The notes: generated from the letters alone by a model not told the origin. A stretch of DNA of 64,000 nucleotides from Rhodobacter sp. TJ_12 (GCF_020023995.1 NZ_NRRD01000003.1:124001-188000); one strand, 5' to 3'; shown: positions 44,711-54,617, counted from the stretch's first letter. Made by a program: numbers and translations.

Positions 44711-45691
44711 TTAAAGCCCCATATCGGCTAGGCCGTCGACGGATTCATCGTTCAGTTCCAGCAGGTTATCGGTGATGATGTCACGCCCTTCGAAATCGGG
44801 ATGCACCACCCCAAGGCCCGGAATCTCCATCCCGTCGGTGATTTCTTCGCCTTCCGCCAGCATCTTGCCCAGCGTCACGAAGACCTCACCCGCCTGCGCC
44901 GGGTTCCACATATAGCCGCCGGTCAGCACGCCTTGATGCACCATCCGCGCGCCTTGACCGGGCGAGAACGGGCCGACGACAAAGACCTTGCCCGACATCT
45001 TGCGCTCATCGATCGCGCGCCCTGCCCCGATCGGCCCTTGCGAGCCAAAGCCCAAAAAGCCCTTCAGATCGGGGTTCGCCGCCATCAGATCAAGCGCGGT
45101 CTTGCGGCTTTCATCGACGTTTTCCGCCACGCCATAACGATCCCCCACCGGCTCCAGATCGGGGCGGTTTTCGGTCAGCCAAGCCACGGCGGCATCCGCC
45201 CATGCATTGTGCAGCGGCACGGTGAGCGAGCCCACGTAAACCGCGTATTTGCCCGGACCCTCGATCTTTTCAGACAGCAGCTTGGCATGGGCCTCGCCAA
45301 AGCCTTGGGCCGAGGCCAGTTCAAAATCCCAATCAACATTTTCAAGGCCCGGGCCTTCATGCGCGATGACCTTGATCCCGGCATCGCGGGCTTTTTTCAG
45401 CACCGGCTCCAGCGCTTTTTCATCATTGGGAACCACGCCGATCACATCGACGCCCTTGGCGATCAGATCTTCGATGGCCTGCACTTGCAGCGCCGGGTCG
45501 GCCGAAGTCGGGCCGATCATCTCGGCATCGACGCCCAGCGCATCGGCCTGACGCTTGATGCCGTCTTCCATCGCGTTGAACCACGGAATACCGCCGATCT
45601 TCACCACCACACCGATTTCGGTGGCGCTGGCCGCGCTTGCAAATACCGCAGTGAACGCCACTGCGCTGGCGCAGGCGAGAAGCTTCTTCAT
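44711..45691 (-). CDS. Periplasmic sugar-binding protein of the ABC importer
   Basis: 326 residues. Signal peptide KKLLACASAVAFTAVFASAASATE, then a type-I periplasmic binding fold (IGVVVKIGGIPWFNAMEDGIKRQADALGVDAEMIGPTSADP). The motifs Q-AIEDLIAKGVDVIGVVPND place it with the RhaS/LsrB branch, which bind rhamnose or AI-2. The ligand here may be any sugar. ATG at 45691 follows GAGGAAC. As first gene of the operon it is next to the candidate LacI operators. The gene's upstream frame to 45871 is not needed. Confidence 0.92.
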   Translation of the reverse strand: MKKLLACASAVAFTAVFASAASATEIGVVVKIGGIPWFNAMEDGIKRQADALGVDAEMIGPTSADPALQVQAIEDLIAKGVDVIGVVPNDEKALEPVLKKARDAGIKVIAHEGPGLENVDWDFELASAQGFGEAHAKLLSEKIEGPGKYAVYVGSLTVPLHNAWADAAVAWLTENRPDLEPVGDRYGVAENVDESRKTALDLMAANPDLKGFLGFGSQGPIGAGRAIDERKMSGKVFVVGPFSPGQGARMVHQGVLTGGYMWNPAQAGEVFVTLGKMLAEGEEITDGMEIPGLGVVHPDFEGRDIITDNLLELNDESVDGLADMGL

Positions 45692-45753
45692 CTGTTCCTC
45701 CCTCGGGACCGTGGCCCCGACTCTATCTGCCCCGAACCGCGGGGTACGGCGCT

Positions 45754-45771
45754 TGTGCAATCGATTGCGCA
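45754..45771. promoter_or_regulatory. Candidate LacI operator 1
   Basis: TGTGCAATCGATTGCGCA: a near-perfect 18-base palindrome whose inner GCAATCGATTGC is perfect. It lies 63 bases before the binding-protein gene, in the gap to the divergent LacI gene, a typical LacI-family site. Confidence 0.65.
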
Positions 45772-45840
45772 GGCCGCTAGAAAAAATGCCCGGGGCCAGC
45801 CTCCAACACTGACGCAGGGCAAAATTCCTTTGGCTCGGCG

Positions 45841-45883
45841 GCAAATCTGCGATGATTTGCGGCACCCGCACAATCGATGTTGC
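45841..45883. promoter_or_regulatory. Inverted repeats near the lacI start (candidate operator 2)
   Basis: GCAAATC-N6-GATTTGC (45841-45860) is a 7-bp inverted repeat. GCACAATCGATGTTGC (45868-45883) shares the AATCGAT core of operator 1. Its centre is 113 bases from operator 1, so a loop between two repressor dimers is possible. Confidence 0.5.
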
Positions 45884-45933
45884 AATATAAGTCGATTCGG
45901 CATCATCCTGTCAAGAAGCCGCAGGACGGGTCG

Positions 45934-46980
45934 ATGAAGCCGACACAGAAACACACGATCTACGATATCGCAACGCGTTCGGGTGCCTCGGCCTCGACGG
46001 TCAGCGCTGCGCTGAACGGCACATGGAAGGCACGCCGGATCAAAGAGGCCACCGCGCTGCGCATTATCGCGCTTGCGCGCGAGATGGGCTATTCGGTCAA
46101 CCTGCAGGCCCGTGGGCTGCGCACCGCACGTTCGGGCCTTGTGGGGCTGATTTTACCCGAACACAACAACCGCTTCTTTTCGGATCTGTCGCAAAGTTTC
46201 ACGCTGGAAGCGCGCGCGCGCGGGCAATGCCCGGTGATTATCGCCACCGCGCGCAACCCCGAAGAAGAATTATCGACCGTGCGCGATCTGATGGCCTATT
46301 CGATCGATGCGCTTTTCGTCGCCGGGGCCGCCGATCCGCAACATATTTCAAAGATTTGCCGCGCGGCGCAGCTTCCGCATGTGTTCATCGACCAGCCCTG
46401 CCCCGATGCACCCTCGGTGATCACCGACAATGAAACCGGCGCGCGACAATTGACCGAGGCAATCATCGACACGCTGGCCCCGCACTCCCCCGCGCTGGAG
46501 GGAACCGGGCGCGAAAAGATTTATCTTTTGGGCGGGGATGCACGGCTGCATGCCTCGTCGCGCCGGATCGCGGGATTTCGGGCCGCGATGATCGCGCATT
46601 TTGGGCGGTGCGACGATGATCAGGTGATTGCCTGCGGCTATGAACCACAGACGGCACAGGCCGAAATCCGGGCGCTGCACGCGCGGCTTGGCGGCATGCC
46701 TGCAGGGCTTTTTGCCAATTCTCTCAATGTGTTCGAAGAGGTTTTGCGGTTTTTGTCACGCCGACCTGAACCGGAGTTGCGCGGCTTTTCCTTGGGCTGT
46801 TTCGATTATGAACCCTATGGCGAATTGCTGCGCCTGCCGGTGCATATGGTGCGCCAGCGCCACCGCGAACTGGTGCGCCGGGCGTGGGAATTGCTGGAAG
46901 AACCGGGCAGCACCGAACTGGTGACGGTGCCGCCCGAATTGTGCCTCGCCCGCCCGCGCGTGCTGCGCTACGAGGGCTAA
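45934..46980 (+). CDS. LacI-family transcriptional regulator
   Basis: 348 residues. The N-terminal headpiece TIYDIATRSGASASTVSAALNGTWKARRIKEATALRI is a clear LacI helix-turn-helix with hinge. The effector domain (residues about 62-348) is of the periplasmic-binding-protein type, starting with GLVGLILPEHNNRFFSDLSQSF. It diverges from the sugar ABC operon, so it most likely represses it until the sugar or a phosphorylated product binds. ATG at 45934 is preferred; an earlier in-frame TTG would overlap operator 2. The ribosome site is weak. Confidence 0.9.
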   Translation: MKPTQKHTIYDIATRSGASASTVSAALNGTWKARRIKEATALRIIALAREMGYSVNLQARGLRTARSGLVGLILPEHNNRFFSDLSQSFTLEARARGQCPVIIATARNPEEELSTVRDLMAYSIDALFVAGAADPQHISKICRAAQLPHVFIDQPCPDAPSVITDNETGARQLTEAIIDTLAPHSPALEGTGREKIYLLGGDARLHASSRRIAGFRAAMIAHFGRCDDDQVIACGYEPQTAQAEIRALHARLGGMPAGLFANSLNVFEEVLRFLSRRPEPELRGFSLGCFDYEPYGELLRLPVHMVRQRHRELVRRAWELLEEPGSTELVTVPPELCLARPRVLRYEG

Positions 46981-46991
46981 GGCTCAGGCGC

Positions 46992-48482
46992 TTACGGCAT
47001 CATCCCGCCCAAGGCACCCATCGACATGCCATTGACCATGGGCACACCTTCGTCATCCAAGGCGATCTGCCAGCGCAGGGTGCCATCGTCTTGCGCTTGG
47101 GCCAGACCGCGCATTGCCATCAGCCCCATCGCGGCTTGCTGCACATCGCTGGGCCCCTGTTGCAGCGCGTTCAAAATGGCATCCGTCCCGGCAAGGTCGA
47201 TCGTTGCCTCCAGCGCCTTCGGCGCGCTGCTTTCCATATCGATCTGCGCCATCGTCTCAGCCTTGAGCGTGTAACCCGCGCCCACCATCTGGCTGGGGTT
47301 GAGCCGCAGCGTCATCGCCCCCCCGGGCAACATTGCCGCCGCCATCTGTGCATCGGGCACAGTGCCCGTGCCGCCCGCGGCCATATCTTCCAACGCCAGC
47401 TTCATCATCGCCAGCAGATCGACCCCCTCTAGGCCCAGATCGACCCGCGCCTGTTGCGGCACCAAAGCGCTGGCCCAAGCGGGCACCACGCCCTCTGCCA
47501 CGGTGATCCCGTCAAGCGCCAGCGCCTCGCGCAGCTTGCGCGCCTCGGGGGCGATGTCGATTTCAAGCGAACCAAGGGCGGCTTGCCCCGCAAAGTCCGT
47601 CGTTTTCACGTTCAGCTTTTCGAAATCGAAGCGCGCCGCGGCCTGATCCAAAAGCGGCAAGGTGGGCAACATCAACTGTGCCAGCGCCTGTTGTTCGTCT
47701 TGCAGGTTTTTGCCCTCTGCCCAGACCGTCTGCATCTTGGCCAGCACAGGCAGGGTGTCACGCCAACGCAACCCGGCGATCTCGGTCTGCCCGCTGCCCT
47801 CTTCCAAAGATAGGGTCAGTTCGGTCGGCGCACCGCCCGGCAGGCTGGGAATCGCGACCGTCTCGGTGATCTGCGCGACGTGGCTTTGGCCGGTCAGGTT
47901 CAGCCCGGTAGCGCCCTCCTGCACCTCTGTCGCGGCGCGATAACCGTTGAACACCACCTCAAGCGTCATTTCCTGCGGCGTCTCGCCCGGCGTTGGAATG
48001 GGCTGCGTCTGGCGCATTTGCAACCGGTCCATGCTGGTTTGCCAGTCGCGCATAAAGGCGATGGTGGGGTCATAAGTGCCCGTCAACACCACCCCTTGCA
48101 GGGTGTAATCGGTCACCGTCACACCTTCGGCGTCCGCGGTCGGCATGACGATTTGCACCTGCAAATCCTGCGGCGCGCCCGCCACTTCCCACAGGCCCGA
48201 GGCTCTGGGGCGCAGATCCAATTCATAGGGCGACATCGTGAACGGGGCGGGTTCATCGCCCGTGGCTTCGGGCAGCACCCGCGCCGGATCAAGCGTCAAA
48301 ACGTAATGATCGAAGACAGGGGTCACCACCGCCGCAGGCCCCGCCGGGCCCAGCGCTGCCCGGATCTGGTCTTGCAGCGCCTGCGCGCCGGGGCCGCTGG
48401 CATGGGGATGGCTTGCCCACCAGACGCCCCACCCTATCACGGCCGCCAGCCCCGCGCCGCCGAGCAAATATTTCCCGTACAT
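46992..48482 (-). CDS. DUF2125 domain protein
   Basis: 496 residues with one N-terminal membrane or signal segment (YLLGGAGLAAVIGWGVWWASHPH) and a large extracytoplasmic part. The sequence pattern matches DUF2125, a protein family common in alphaproteobacteria with no known activity. No catalytic motif is evident. AGGAG is 8 bases before the ATG at 48482; a TTG two codons upstream is the alternative. It converges on the LacI gene with only 11 bases between, so the two transcripts probably overlap at their ends. Confidence 0.75.
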   Translation of the reverse strand: MYGKYLLGGAGLAAVIGWGVWWASHPHASGPGAQALQDQIRAALGPAGPAAVVTPVFDHYVLTLDPARVLPEATGDEPAPFTMSPYELDLRPRASGLWEVAGAPQDLQVQIVMPTADAEGVTVTDYTLQGVVLTGTYDPTIAFMRDWQTSMDRLQMRQTQPIPTPGETPQEMTLEVVFNGYRAATEVQEGATGLNLTGQSHVAQITETVAIPSLPGGAPTELTLSLEEGSGQTEIAGLRWRDTLPVLAKMQTVWAEGKNLQDEQQALAQLMLPTLPLLDQAAARFDFEKLNVKTTDFAGQAALGSLEIDIAPEARKLREALALDGITVAEGVVPAWASALVPQQARVDLGLEGVDLLAMMKLALEDMAAGGTGTVPDAQMAAAMLPGGAMTLRLNPSQMVGAGYTLKAETMAQIDMESSAPKALEATIDLAGTDAILNALQQGPSDVQQAAMGLMAMRGLAQAQDDGTLRWQIALDDEGVPMVNGMSMGALGGMMP

Positions 48483-48746
48483 TTCCAAACTCCTGCCTGA
48501 AAAGCTTTCGCTACAATTTTAGGCGGGCCCGCCCATCTGTCCACCGCGCAAACTGGCGCGCCCCAGTTCAACCGCTGCGGCCCCACCGCCATCCCCGCTC
48601 ACGCCCGGGCCCGGCCACGCAAGTGTGACCGCCCAACACGGAACGACCAATACCGCCAGACGTTTTTTCACCAAAAGCCCGCCCGCGCAGATCGGTCCCC
48701 GAACCGGGCACCGGGCGGGACCACACCAGACCAAGGGAGACAAATC

Positions 48747-49253
48747 ATGTCTGAACTGCTTGTGATTGGCTATGATAATGCCGAAACCGCCGAAGCCGCC
48801 CGCAAAAAACTGTTTGAGCTTTCCAGCGACTATTACGCCGATGTGGGCGATGCCGTGGTCGCCGTGGCCGATGAAAACGGCAAGGTGCATCTGCGCCAGA
48901 TGGTAAACCCTTGGGCGCTTGGCGCCATGTCGGGGTCGTTTTGGGGGCTGTTGATCGGCGCGATCTTTCTCAACCCACTCTTTGGCATCGTGGTGGGCGG
49001 TGCGGCAGGCGCCGCCGCCGGAGCGCTGAGCGATTACGGCATCCGCGACGAATTCATGAAAGAAATCGCCGCCACGCTAGCGCCCGGGCGCGCCGCGCTC
49101 TTTATGATGGCGCGCAACCTGACCTCGGACCGTGTGATCACCCATCTGGCCGATTATGGCGGCACGGTGCTGCGCACGAACCTGTCCTCGACCGATGAGG
49201 CCAAACTGCGCGAGATTTTCGTGCAGGCGCAAAAGCTCGATCACGTCGCCTGA
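48747..49253 (+). CDS. DUF1269 domain membrane protein
   Basis: 168 residues. The N-terminal part ELLVIGYDNAETAEAARKKLFEL forms a ferredoxin-like start. A hydrophobic Gly/Ala-rich hairpin follows (LGAMSGSFWGLLIGAIFLNPLFGIVVGGAAGAAAGALSDYG), and then a soluble part with GRAALFMMARNLTSDRVI. This is the DUF1269 layout. Members are often stress-related and function is unknown. AAGGGAGA precedes the ATG, and a strong terminator follows. No operon partners. Confidence 0.8.
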   Translation: MSELLVIGYDNAETAEAARKKLFELSSDYYADVGDAVVAVADENGKVHLRQMVNPWALGAMSGSFWGLLIGAIFLNPLFGIVVGGAAGAAAGALSDYGIRDEFMKEIAATLAPGRAALFMMARNLTSDRVITHLADYGGTVLRTNLSSTDEAKLREIFVQAQKLDHVA

Positions 49254-49271
49254 TCGCGCCCGCCGTTGCCC

Positions 49272-49305
49272 AAAAGGGCCCGTGCCTTGCGCCGGGCCCT
49301 TTTTC
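49272..49305 (+). terminator. Terminator after the DUF1269 gene
   Basis: AAAGGGCCCG pairs with CGGGCCCTTT around a 10-base loop and is followed by TTTTCTTT. Confidence 0.9.
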
Positions 49306-49319
49306 TTTGGCAAAGCGAA

Positions 49320-49338
49320 ATGTAAAAAGTTTTTACAT
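49320..49338. promoter_or_regulatory. 19-bp perfect palindrome ATGTAAAAAGTTTTTACAT
   Basis: ATGTAAAAA-G-TTTTTACAT is perfect over 9+1+9 bases, very unlike the GC-rich surroundings. It lies just upstream of the -35 of the DUF2852 promoter, with a second related 19-bp palindrome downstream. Confidence 0.75.
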
Positions 49339-49344
49339 GAGCCC

Positions 49345-49373
49345 TTGACCGCGACGGAAGCGCCCCCCATCTT
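49345..49373 (+). promoter_or_regulatory. Likely promoter of the DUF2852 gene
   Basis: TTGACC (49345-49350), 17-base spacer, CATCTT (49368-49373). The transcript would start near 49380, inside the second palindrome. Confidence 0.45.
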
Positions 49374-49378
49374 CGTTC

Positions 49379-49397
49379 ATGTGAAAGCAATTCACAT
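49379..49397. promoter_or_regulatory. 19-bp palindrome ATGTGAA-N5-TTCACAT
   Basis: Same length and half-site (ATGTRAA/TTYACAT) as the palindrome at 49320-49338; centres are 59 bases apart. It would cover the start of the transcript, so a bound protein should repress the DUF2852 gene. Confidence 0.7.
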
Positions 49398-49417
49398 CAT
49401 CCCCGGAGGGACATACC

Positions 49418-49888
49418 ATGACCGCAACCACCTTGAATGAAACCGACCGCCCCGGTGCGGTCACCCGTGCCCTGAACTGGCTGGATGAACGTGGCCCGAT
49501 GAGTTGGGTCGTCGTGATGGTCGGCGCGTTCATCTTTGCCGGGCCGCTGGGCCTGTTGGTTTTGGGGTTCATCTTGATCACCGGGCGGTTTTCGGGCCGC
49601 AACTGCCGCGCCCGGCGTGCCCATTTCCCGTCGCGCTACGATCTGCGGATGCAGTTCCACGCCGCGCGCCCGACCGGCAATGCCGCCTTTGACGCCTATA
49701 AAGCGGATACGCTGGCCCGGCTTGAACGCGAACAAGACGAGTTCGAGGCCTTCTTGCACCGTCTGCGCGAGGCCCGCGATAAGGCTGAGTTCGACCAATA
49801 TATGGAAGAACGGGCCCGCGCCGCAGCAGCCGAAGCCTCCGACGCGCCCCCCTCGCCGCCTGAACCGGGCACCGCTGGGCGCTACTGA
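49418..49888 (+). CDS. DUF2852 domain membrane protein
   Basis: 156 residues. A short N-terminal tail and one or two membrane segments (VVVMVGAFIFAGPLGLLVLGFILI) are followed by an Arg-rich stretch and a long charged helix (NAAFDAYKADTLARLEREQDEFEAFLHRLREARDKAEFDQYMEERA), probably a coiled coil. This is the DUF2852 layout found in alphaproteobacteria; function is unknown. GGAGGG precedes the ATG. The gene is alone and has a promoter framed by two 19-bp palindromes, suggesting tight control. Confidence 0.8.
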   Translation: MTATTLNETDRPGAVTRALNWLDERGPMSWVVVMVGAFIFAGPLGLLVLGFILITGRFSGRNCRARRAHFPSRYDLRMQFHAARPTGNAAFDAYKADTLARLEREQDEFEAFLHRLREARDKAEFDQYMEERARAAAAEASDAPPSPPEPGTAGRY

Positions 49889-50028
49889 TCACGCAGTTTT
49901 TCAGCCAACCCCGTCCGAAAGGGCGGGGTTGTTTCGATTCCGTGACATGAAATCCTTGGCCTAGGGCGCAGGCTTTGTTAGCTTGTGGGGGCGTCGCCCG
50001 GATTGCGGCGCGCAACCTCCCGACCGTG

Positions 50029-50850
50029 ATGCGCCATTCACTGCCTCTTGCCCCCCAATTCTACGTGACCGCGCCCCAGCCCTGCCCTTATCTTGAGGGC
50101 CGGTCGGAGCGGAAACTGTTCACCGCGCTGCAAGGTGAAAGCGCGGAGAAACTGAACAATGCGCTGTCGCGGCAAGGCTTCCGGCGGTCGCAAAATGTGC
50201 TGTATCGCCCCTCTTGTGCGGATTGCTCGGCCTGTCTTTCGGCGCGCATCCGGGTGGCCGATTTCGCGCCCGGGCGCACCCAGCGCAAAGTTCTGACGAA
50301 AAACGCCCATCTCAAGCGGACCGCCACCAGCCCTTGGGCGACCGAGGAACAATATACCCTGTTCCGCCGCTATCTGGACGCGCGCCACGCCGATGGCGGC
50401 ATGGCCGATATGGATATTTTCGAATTCGCCGCGATGATCGAGGAAACGCCGGTCAAAACCCGCGTGATCGAATATCGCGATGGCCGGGTCACCGAAACGC
50501 CTCGCCCGCTGACCGCTGTATGCCTGACCGATGTGCTCGATGACGGGGTCAGCATGGTCTATAGCTTTTATGATCCAAGCTTGGCGGATACGAGCCTTGG
50601 CACCTATCTGATCTTGGATCATGTTGCGCTCGCCCAAAAGGCGGGTCTGCCCTATGTCTACTTGGGCTATTGGGTGCCCGGCTCGCGCAAGATGGGCTAT
50701 AAAGCACGGTTTTCGGCGTTGGAAATCTTCAAGGGCGGGCGCTGGCAACCCTTGGGCAACCCCGAAGACCATTCGGGCGAAACCCATCCGCTTTCCGTCG
50801 ATCCGATCGCGGAGCAGGTGGCGCGAATCCAGCTTCCCGATATGCGCTAA
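50029..50850 (+). CDS. bpt: Aspartate/glutamate leucyltransferase
   Basis: 273-residue aminoacyl-tRNA-protein transferase that adds leucine to N-terminal Asp or Glu, marking proteins for ClpAP degradation (N-degron pathway). The N-terminal [32 protein letters not shown] and the Cys cluster [17 protein letters not shown] are characteristic, as is [26 protein letters not shown] in the GNAT-like domain. The start [11 protein letters not shown] at 50029 matches the family; a longer frame from 49975 does not. No operon partners. Confidence 0.93.
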   Translation: MRHSLPLAPQFYVTAPQPCPYLEGRSERKLFTALQGESAEKLNNALSRQGFRRSQNVLYRPSCADCSACLSARIRVADFAPGRTQRKVLTKNAHLKRTATSPWATEEQYTLFRRYLDARHADGGMADMDIFEFAAMIEETPVKTRVIEYRDGRVTETPRPLTAVCLTDVLDDGVSMVYSFYDPSLADTSLGTYLILDHVALAQKAGLPYVYLGYWVPGSRKMGYKARFSALEIFKGGRWQPLGNPEDHSGETHPLSVDPIAEQVARIQLPDMR

Positions 50851-51074
50851 TCACGCAAAAGAACTCGCCAAATACGTGTGGAAAATCGCAAGGCAAGTGC
50901 CTGCCAATGCGGCGTTTTTGGCGCCCTAGCCCGCTGCGCCGATATGGCGCGGGGTCATCTGGTTATGTTTTGTGACCGATTTGCGCAATTATCCTGCGCG
51001 GTATCTGGACAGCCCGACAACGGAATGACAGGTTGAGCGCCGAACCGCCCGGCCTGCCCGGGTGACCCATCTGA

Positions 51075-52196
<1,122 letters not shown>

Positions 52197-52216
52197 GCCG
52201 CGCGACAGATCACACG

Positions 52217-52245
52217 AAAGCCCCGGGGCAAACCCGGGGCTTTTT
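52217..52245 (+). terminator. Terminator after the TakP-like gene
   Basis: AAGCCCCGGG-gcaaa-CCCGGGGCTT followed by TTTTT: a strong intrinsic terminator, about 20 bases after the stop, confirming the gene is transcribed alone at its 3' end. Confidence 0.95.
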
Positions 52246-52326
52246 CATGCGCCCATCACACCTGGGAACGTTACGCCCATACCATCGGCGCCCAAACCAT
52301 CCGCCGGGTCTGGTCTTTGGGCCCGA

Positions 52327-53340
52327 TCAGCCCTCTTCTGCCGGTTTAGGCGGAAAGATCAGCGTCACCTGCGTGCCGCCGCCCGGACGCGGGGCAAAGG
52401 ACAGATCGCCCTCCAACTGGCCCGCGAATTGCCGCGCCAGTCGCAGCCCAAGACTTTTGGGATTTTCCGGGTCGAAATCCTCGGGCAGCCCGATGCCGTC
52501 ATCGGCAATCTCGATCCGGGCCTGCTCGCCTTCTTGGCGCGTGGTAAGCCGGATCGTGACGCGCTCTTGCCCGTCCAACGCATGTTCCAGCGCGTTCGAC
52601 ACCATTTCCACGACGATCAGTGCCACCGGCGTGGCCTGTTCGGCATGCACCGGCAAGGGCATCAGGTCATAATCAAGCTGCACCCGGTCGCTTAGATTCG
52701 CGGCGGAAACGATTTCGGGCAAAGCATTTTGCATCAGCGCGCCGATCTCGGTCACCTGACGGCGCGGATCGTGCAATTGGCGTTGCAGCGAAGCAATCAC
52801 CCCCAGTCGCGCCGCCGCGGTATTGAGCGCCTTTTTCGCCGCCAGATCGCCCGCCTTGCGTTCTTCCATCCGCAAGATCGACCCGATCACCTGTAAATTG
52901 TTCGACACGCGATGCTGCAATTCATGAAACATCAGCGTGTTTTGCTGCGCCTGCCGCGCCCAGTCGGCGCGTTCATCCTCTAGCTTGTGCAGCGCCAGCC
53001 GCATCAGCGCGATCACCAGCAATTCGCTCACCACGATGAACAGGTAAAAGCCCATCGCCATACCGCCATGCAAATCCAAGGCGAAACTGTATTCCGGCAT
53101 CACGAAAAAGAACCACGACGCCAGCCCACAGACGCAGGCCATCACAATCCCCGCCCGCGTGGACAGGAAAAACGCGGTCAAGAACACGGCCGGAAAAAAG
53201 GTCAAGAACGGATAGCCCGGTGGCAGCCGCCCCTCCAGCATCGCGCGCAAACCAAGGGCAACCGCAAACACGGCCAGACTGCCGCCCCATTCAAGGGCTG
53301 GGCCATGCGGGCTCGCGGTCAAGGAACGCAGCAATCTCAT
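52327..53340 (-). CDS. Membrane sensor histidine kinase (DUF4118 plus HisKA_2 type)
   Basis: 337 residues. Four N-terminal membrane segments (about residues 15-115) resemble the DUF4118 sensor region of KdpD-like kinases. A short linker leads to the phospho-acceptor helix MFHELQHRVSNNLQVIGSIL (His about residue 142), of the HisKA_2/HWE type, which is common in alphaproteobacteria, often in general-stress and light signalling. The ATPase domain shows VALIVVEMVSNALEHAL (N box), IADDGIGLP (G1) and LGLRLARQFAGQLEGDL. No response-regulator gene is adjacent, so it is an orphan; the signal is unknown. Confidence 0.88.
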   Translation of the reverse strand: MRLLRSLTASPHGPALEWGGSLAVFAVALGLRAMLEGRLPPGYPFLTFFPAVFLTAFFLSTRAGIVMACVCGLASWFFFVMPEYSFALDLHGGMAMGFYLFIVVSELLVIALMRLALHKLEDERADWARQAQQNTLMFHELQHRVSNNLQVIGSILRMEERKAGDLAAKKALNTAAARLGVIASLQRQLHDPRRQVTEIGALMQNALPEIVSAANLSDRVQLDYDLMPLPVHAEQATPVALIVVEMVSNALEHALDGQERVTIRLTTRQEGEQARIEIADDGIGLPEDFDPENPKSLGLRLARQFAGQLEGDLSFAPRPGGGTQVTLIFPPKPAEEG

Positions 53341-53606
53341 CGTCGATCCGGGTGTTTACGGGAACAAGGGCTTTGCCATCACTAGGCCAAACCGAGACAT
53401 TGTAAACCGAATTCTTGGCGATGACGCACATGTCAACGCGCCGACCATCCAAACTGTGCGCATCTTTGCCGATCCGCCCGTTTCCGCCGCGCTGCGAAAA
53501 CCCCGCAAAAGATCGGGTTCGGCTTTGCGGGCGCGGGCGCGCAAAGCGCCCAGCTTCGCCGAAACACAGGCGGAAAGCGGCCCCGGCCCGCACCGGGCGC
53601 CGGGGC

Positions 53607-54617
53607 TTAGCGTTTGCGGCTACGGTTGAATTTCGTCGGCGCCATGCCGAACCGTGCCCGGAAGCTTTTGGAAAAATGCGCCACGGTGGAAAAACCGCAA
53701 GCCACCGCCACCTCGATCAGCGGCATATCGGTGGTGGACAGCAGATTGCGCCCGTGATCGAGCCGCAGGCCACGGTAAAAATCCCCCGGCGTTTCCCCCA
53801 GAACCGACAAGAACATCCGCTCCACATGGCGGCGCGAATAGCCCGAGGCGCGCACCAATTCGCTAAGCGGCAGCGGATCTTCCAGATGCGCCTTCATCCG
53901 CGCCACGATCGCAATCAGCCCCGGATTGCGTGACCGCAGCAAAACCGAGAGCGGCGAACGCTGCGCCCCCTCTTCGCCGACCATCACCTTGCGCAGGCAC
54001 ATCTCGGACACCATCGCGGCGAATTCCGCCCCATGGTCTTGGGCAATCAGCGCGATCATCATATCGGTCGAGGCCGCACCGCCGCCACAGGTCATCAGCC
54101 GCGGCGTGATTTCAAACATCGAGGCGCAGGGCGTCAGTTCGGGAAAATCCTCGCAAAAGGCAGGCTGGTTTTCCCAATGCAGCGTGAAGGGCGTATCGGT
54201 CAAAAGCCCCGCCTTGGCCAAGGCCACAGCACCTGTGCAGATGCCCCCAACCGTGCCGCCAAAGCGCGCATGGCGCTGCACCAGCGCGACAATGGCCGGG
54301 GCGGCGGCGGCGCGCGGCGCATTGCCCGCACAAACAAATAGCCGCGTGTCGCGCGGCGGGGGGGCCAGCGGCCCATCGGTGCAAACCGAAATCCCCGACG
54401 AGGCGGTGATCGCCTTGCCGCCATCGGACAAAAGCCGCCATTGGTAAAGCGGCTGCTGCGACAGTTGATTGGCAATCCGCAAGGGCTCCACCGCCGAGGA
54501 AAACGCCAAAAGCGTGAAGCCCGGCACCAGAACGAAGGCATATTTGCGCGTCGGCCCCGGCGCATTGACAGGAAAGAAAGCGGCGCCGGGCGGCACCAAG
54601 GGTTCGGTTTCAGTCAT
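53607..54617 (-). CDS. GlxA-family AraC-type transcriptional regulator
   Basis: 336 residues. The N-terminal DJ-1/PfpI-like domain (KYAFVLVPGFTLLAFSSAVEPLRIAN ... GGTVGGICTGAVALAKAGLL, Cys in the nucleophile-elbow position) is followed by an AraC/XylS DNA-binding domain (LSELVRASGYSRRHVERMFLSVLGETPGDFYR, then IEVAVACGFSTVAHFSKSFRARFGMAPTKF). Such regulators often control amine or betaine catabolism. It lies behind the TauE-like gene in the same direction; a link with the taurine locus is possible but unproven. ATG at 54617 follows GGAGATC. Confidence 0.88.
   Translation of the reverse strand: MTETEPLVPPGAAFFPVNAPGPTRKYAFVLVPGFTLLAFSSAVEPLRIANQLSQQPLYQWRLLSDGGKAITASSGISVCTDGPLAPPPRDTRLFVCAGNAPRAAAAPAIVALVQRHARFGGTVGGICTGAVALAKAGLLTDTPFTLHWENQPAFCEDFPELTPCASMFEITPRLMTCGGGAASTDMMIALIAQDHGAEFAAMVSEMCLRKVMVGEEGAQRSPLSVLLRSRNPGLIAIVARMKAHLEDPLPLSELVRASGYSRRHVERMFLSVLGETPGDFYRGLRLDHGRNLLSTTDMPLIEVAVACGFSTVAHFSKSFRARFGMAPTKFNRSRKR

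Noticed and set aside
49320-49338. Palindrome as a PpsR/CrtJ or FnrL site
   Set aside because: TGT and ACA are 11 bases apart, not 12, and no TTGAT-N4-ATCAA is present; no photosynthesis genes are nearby.
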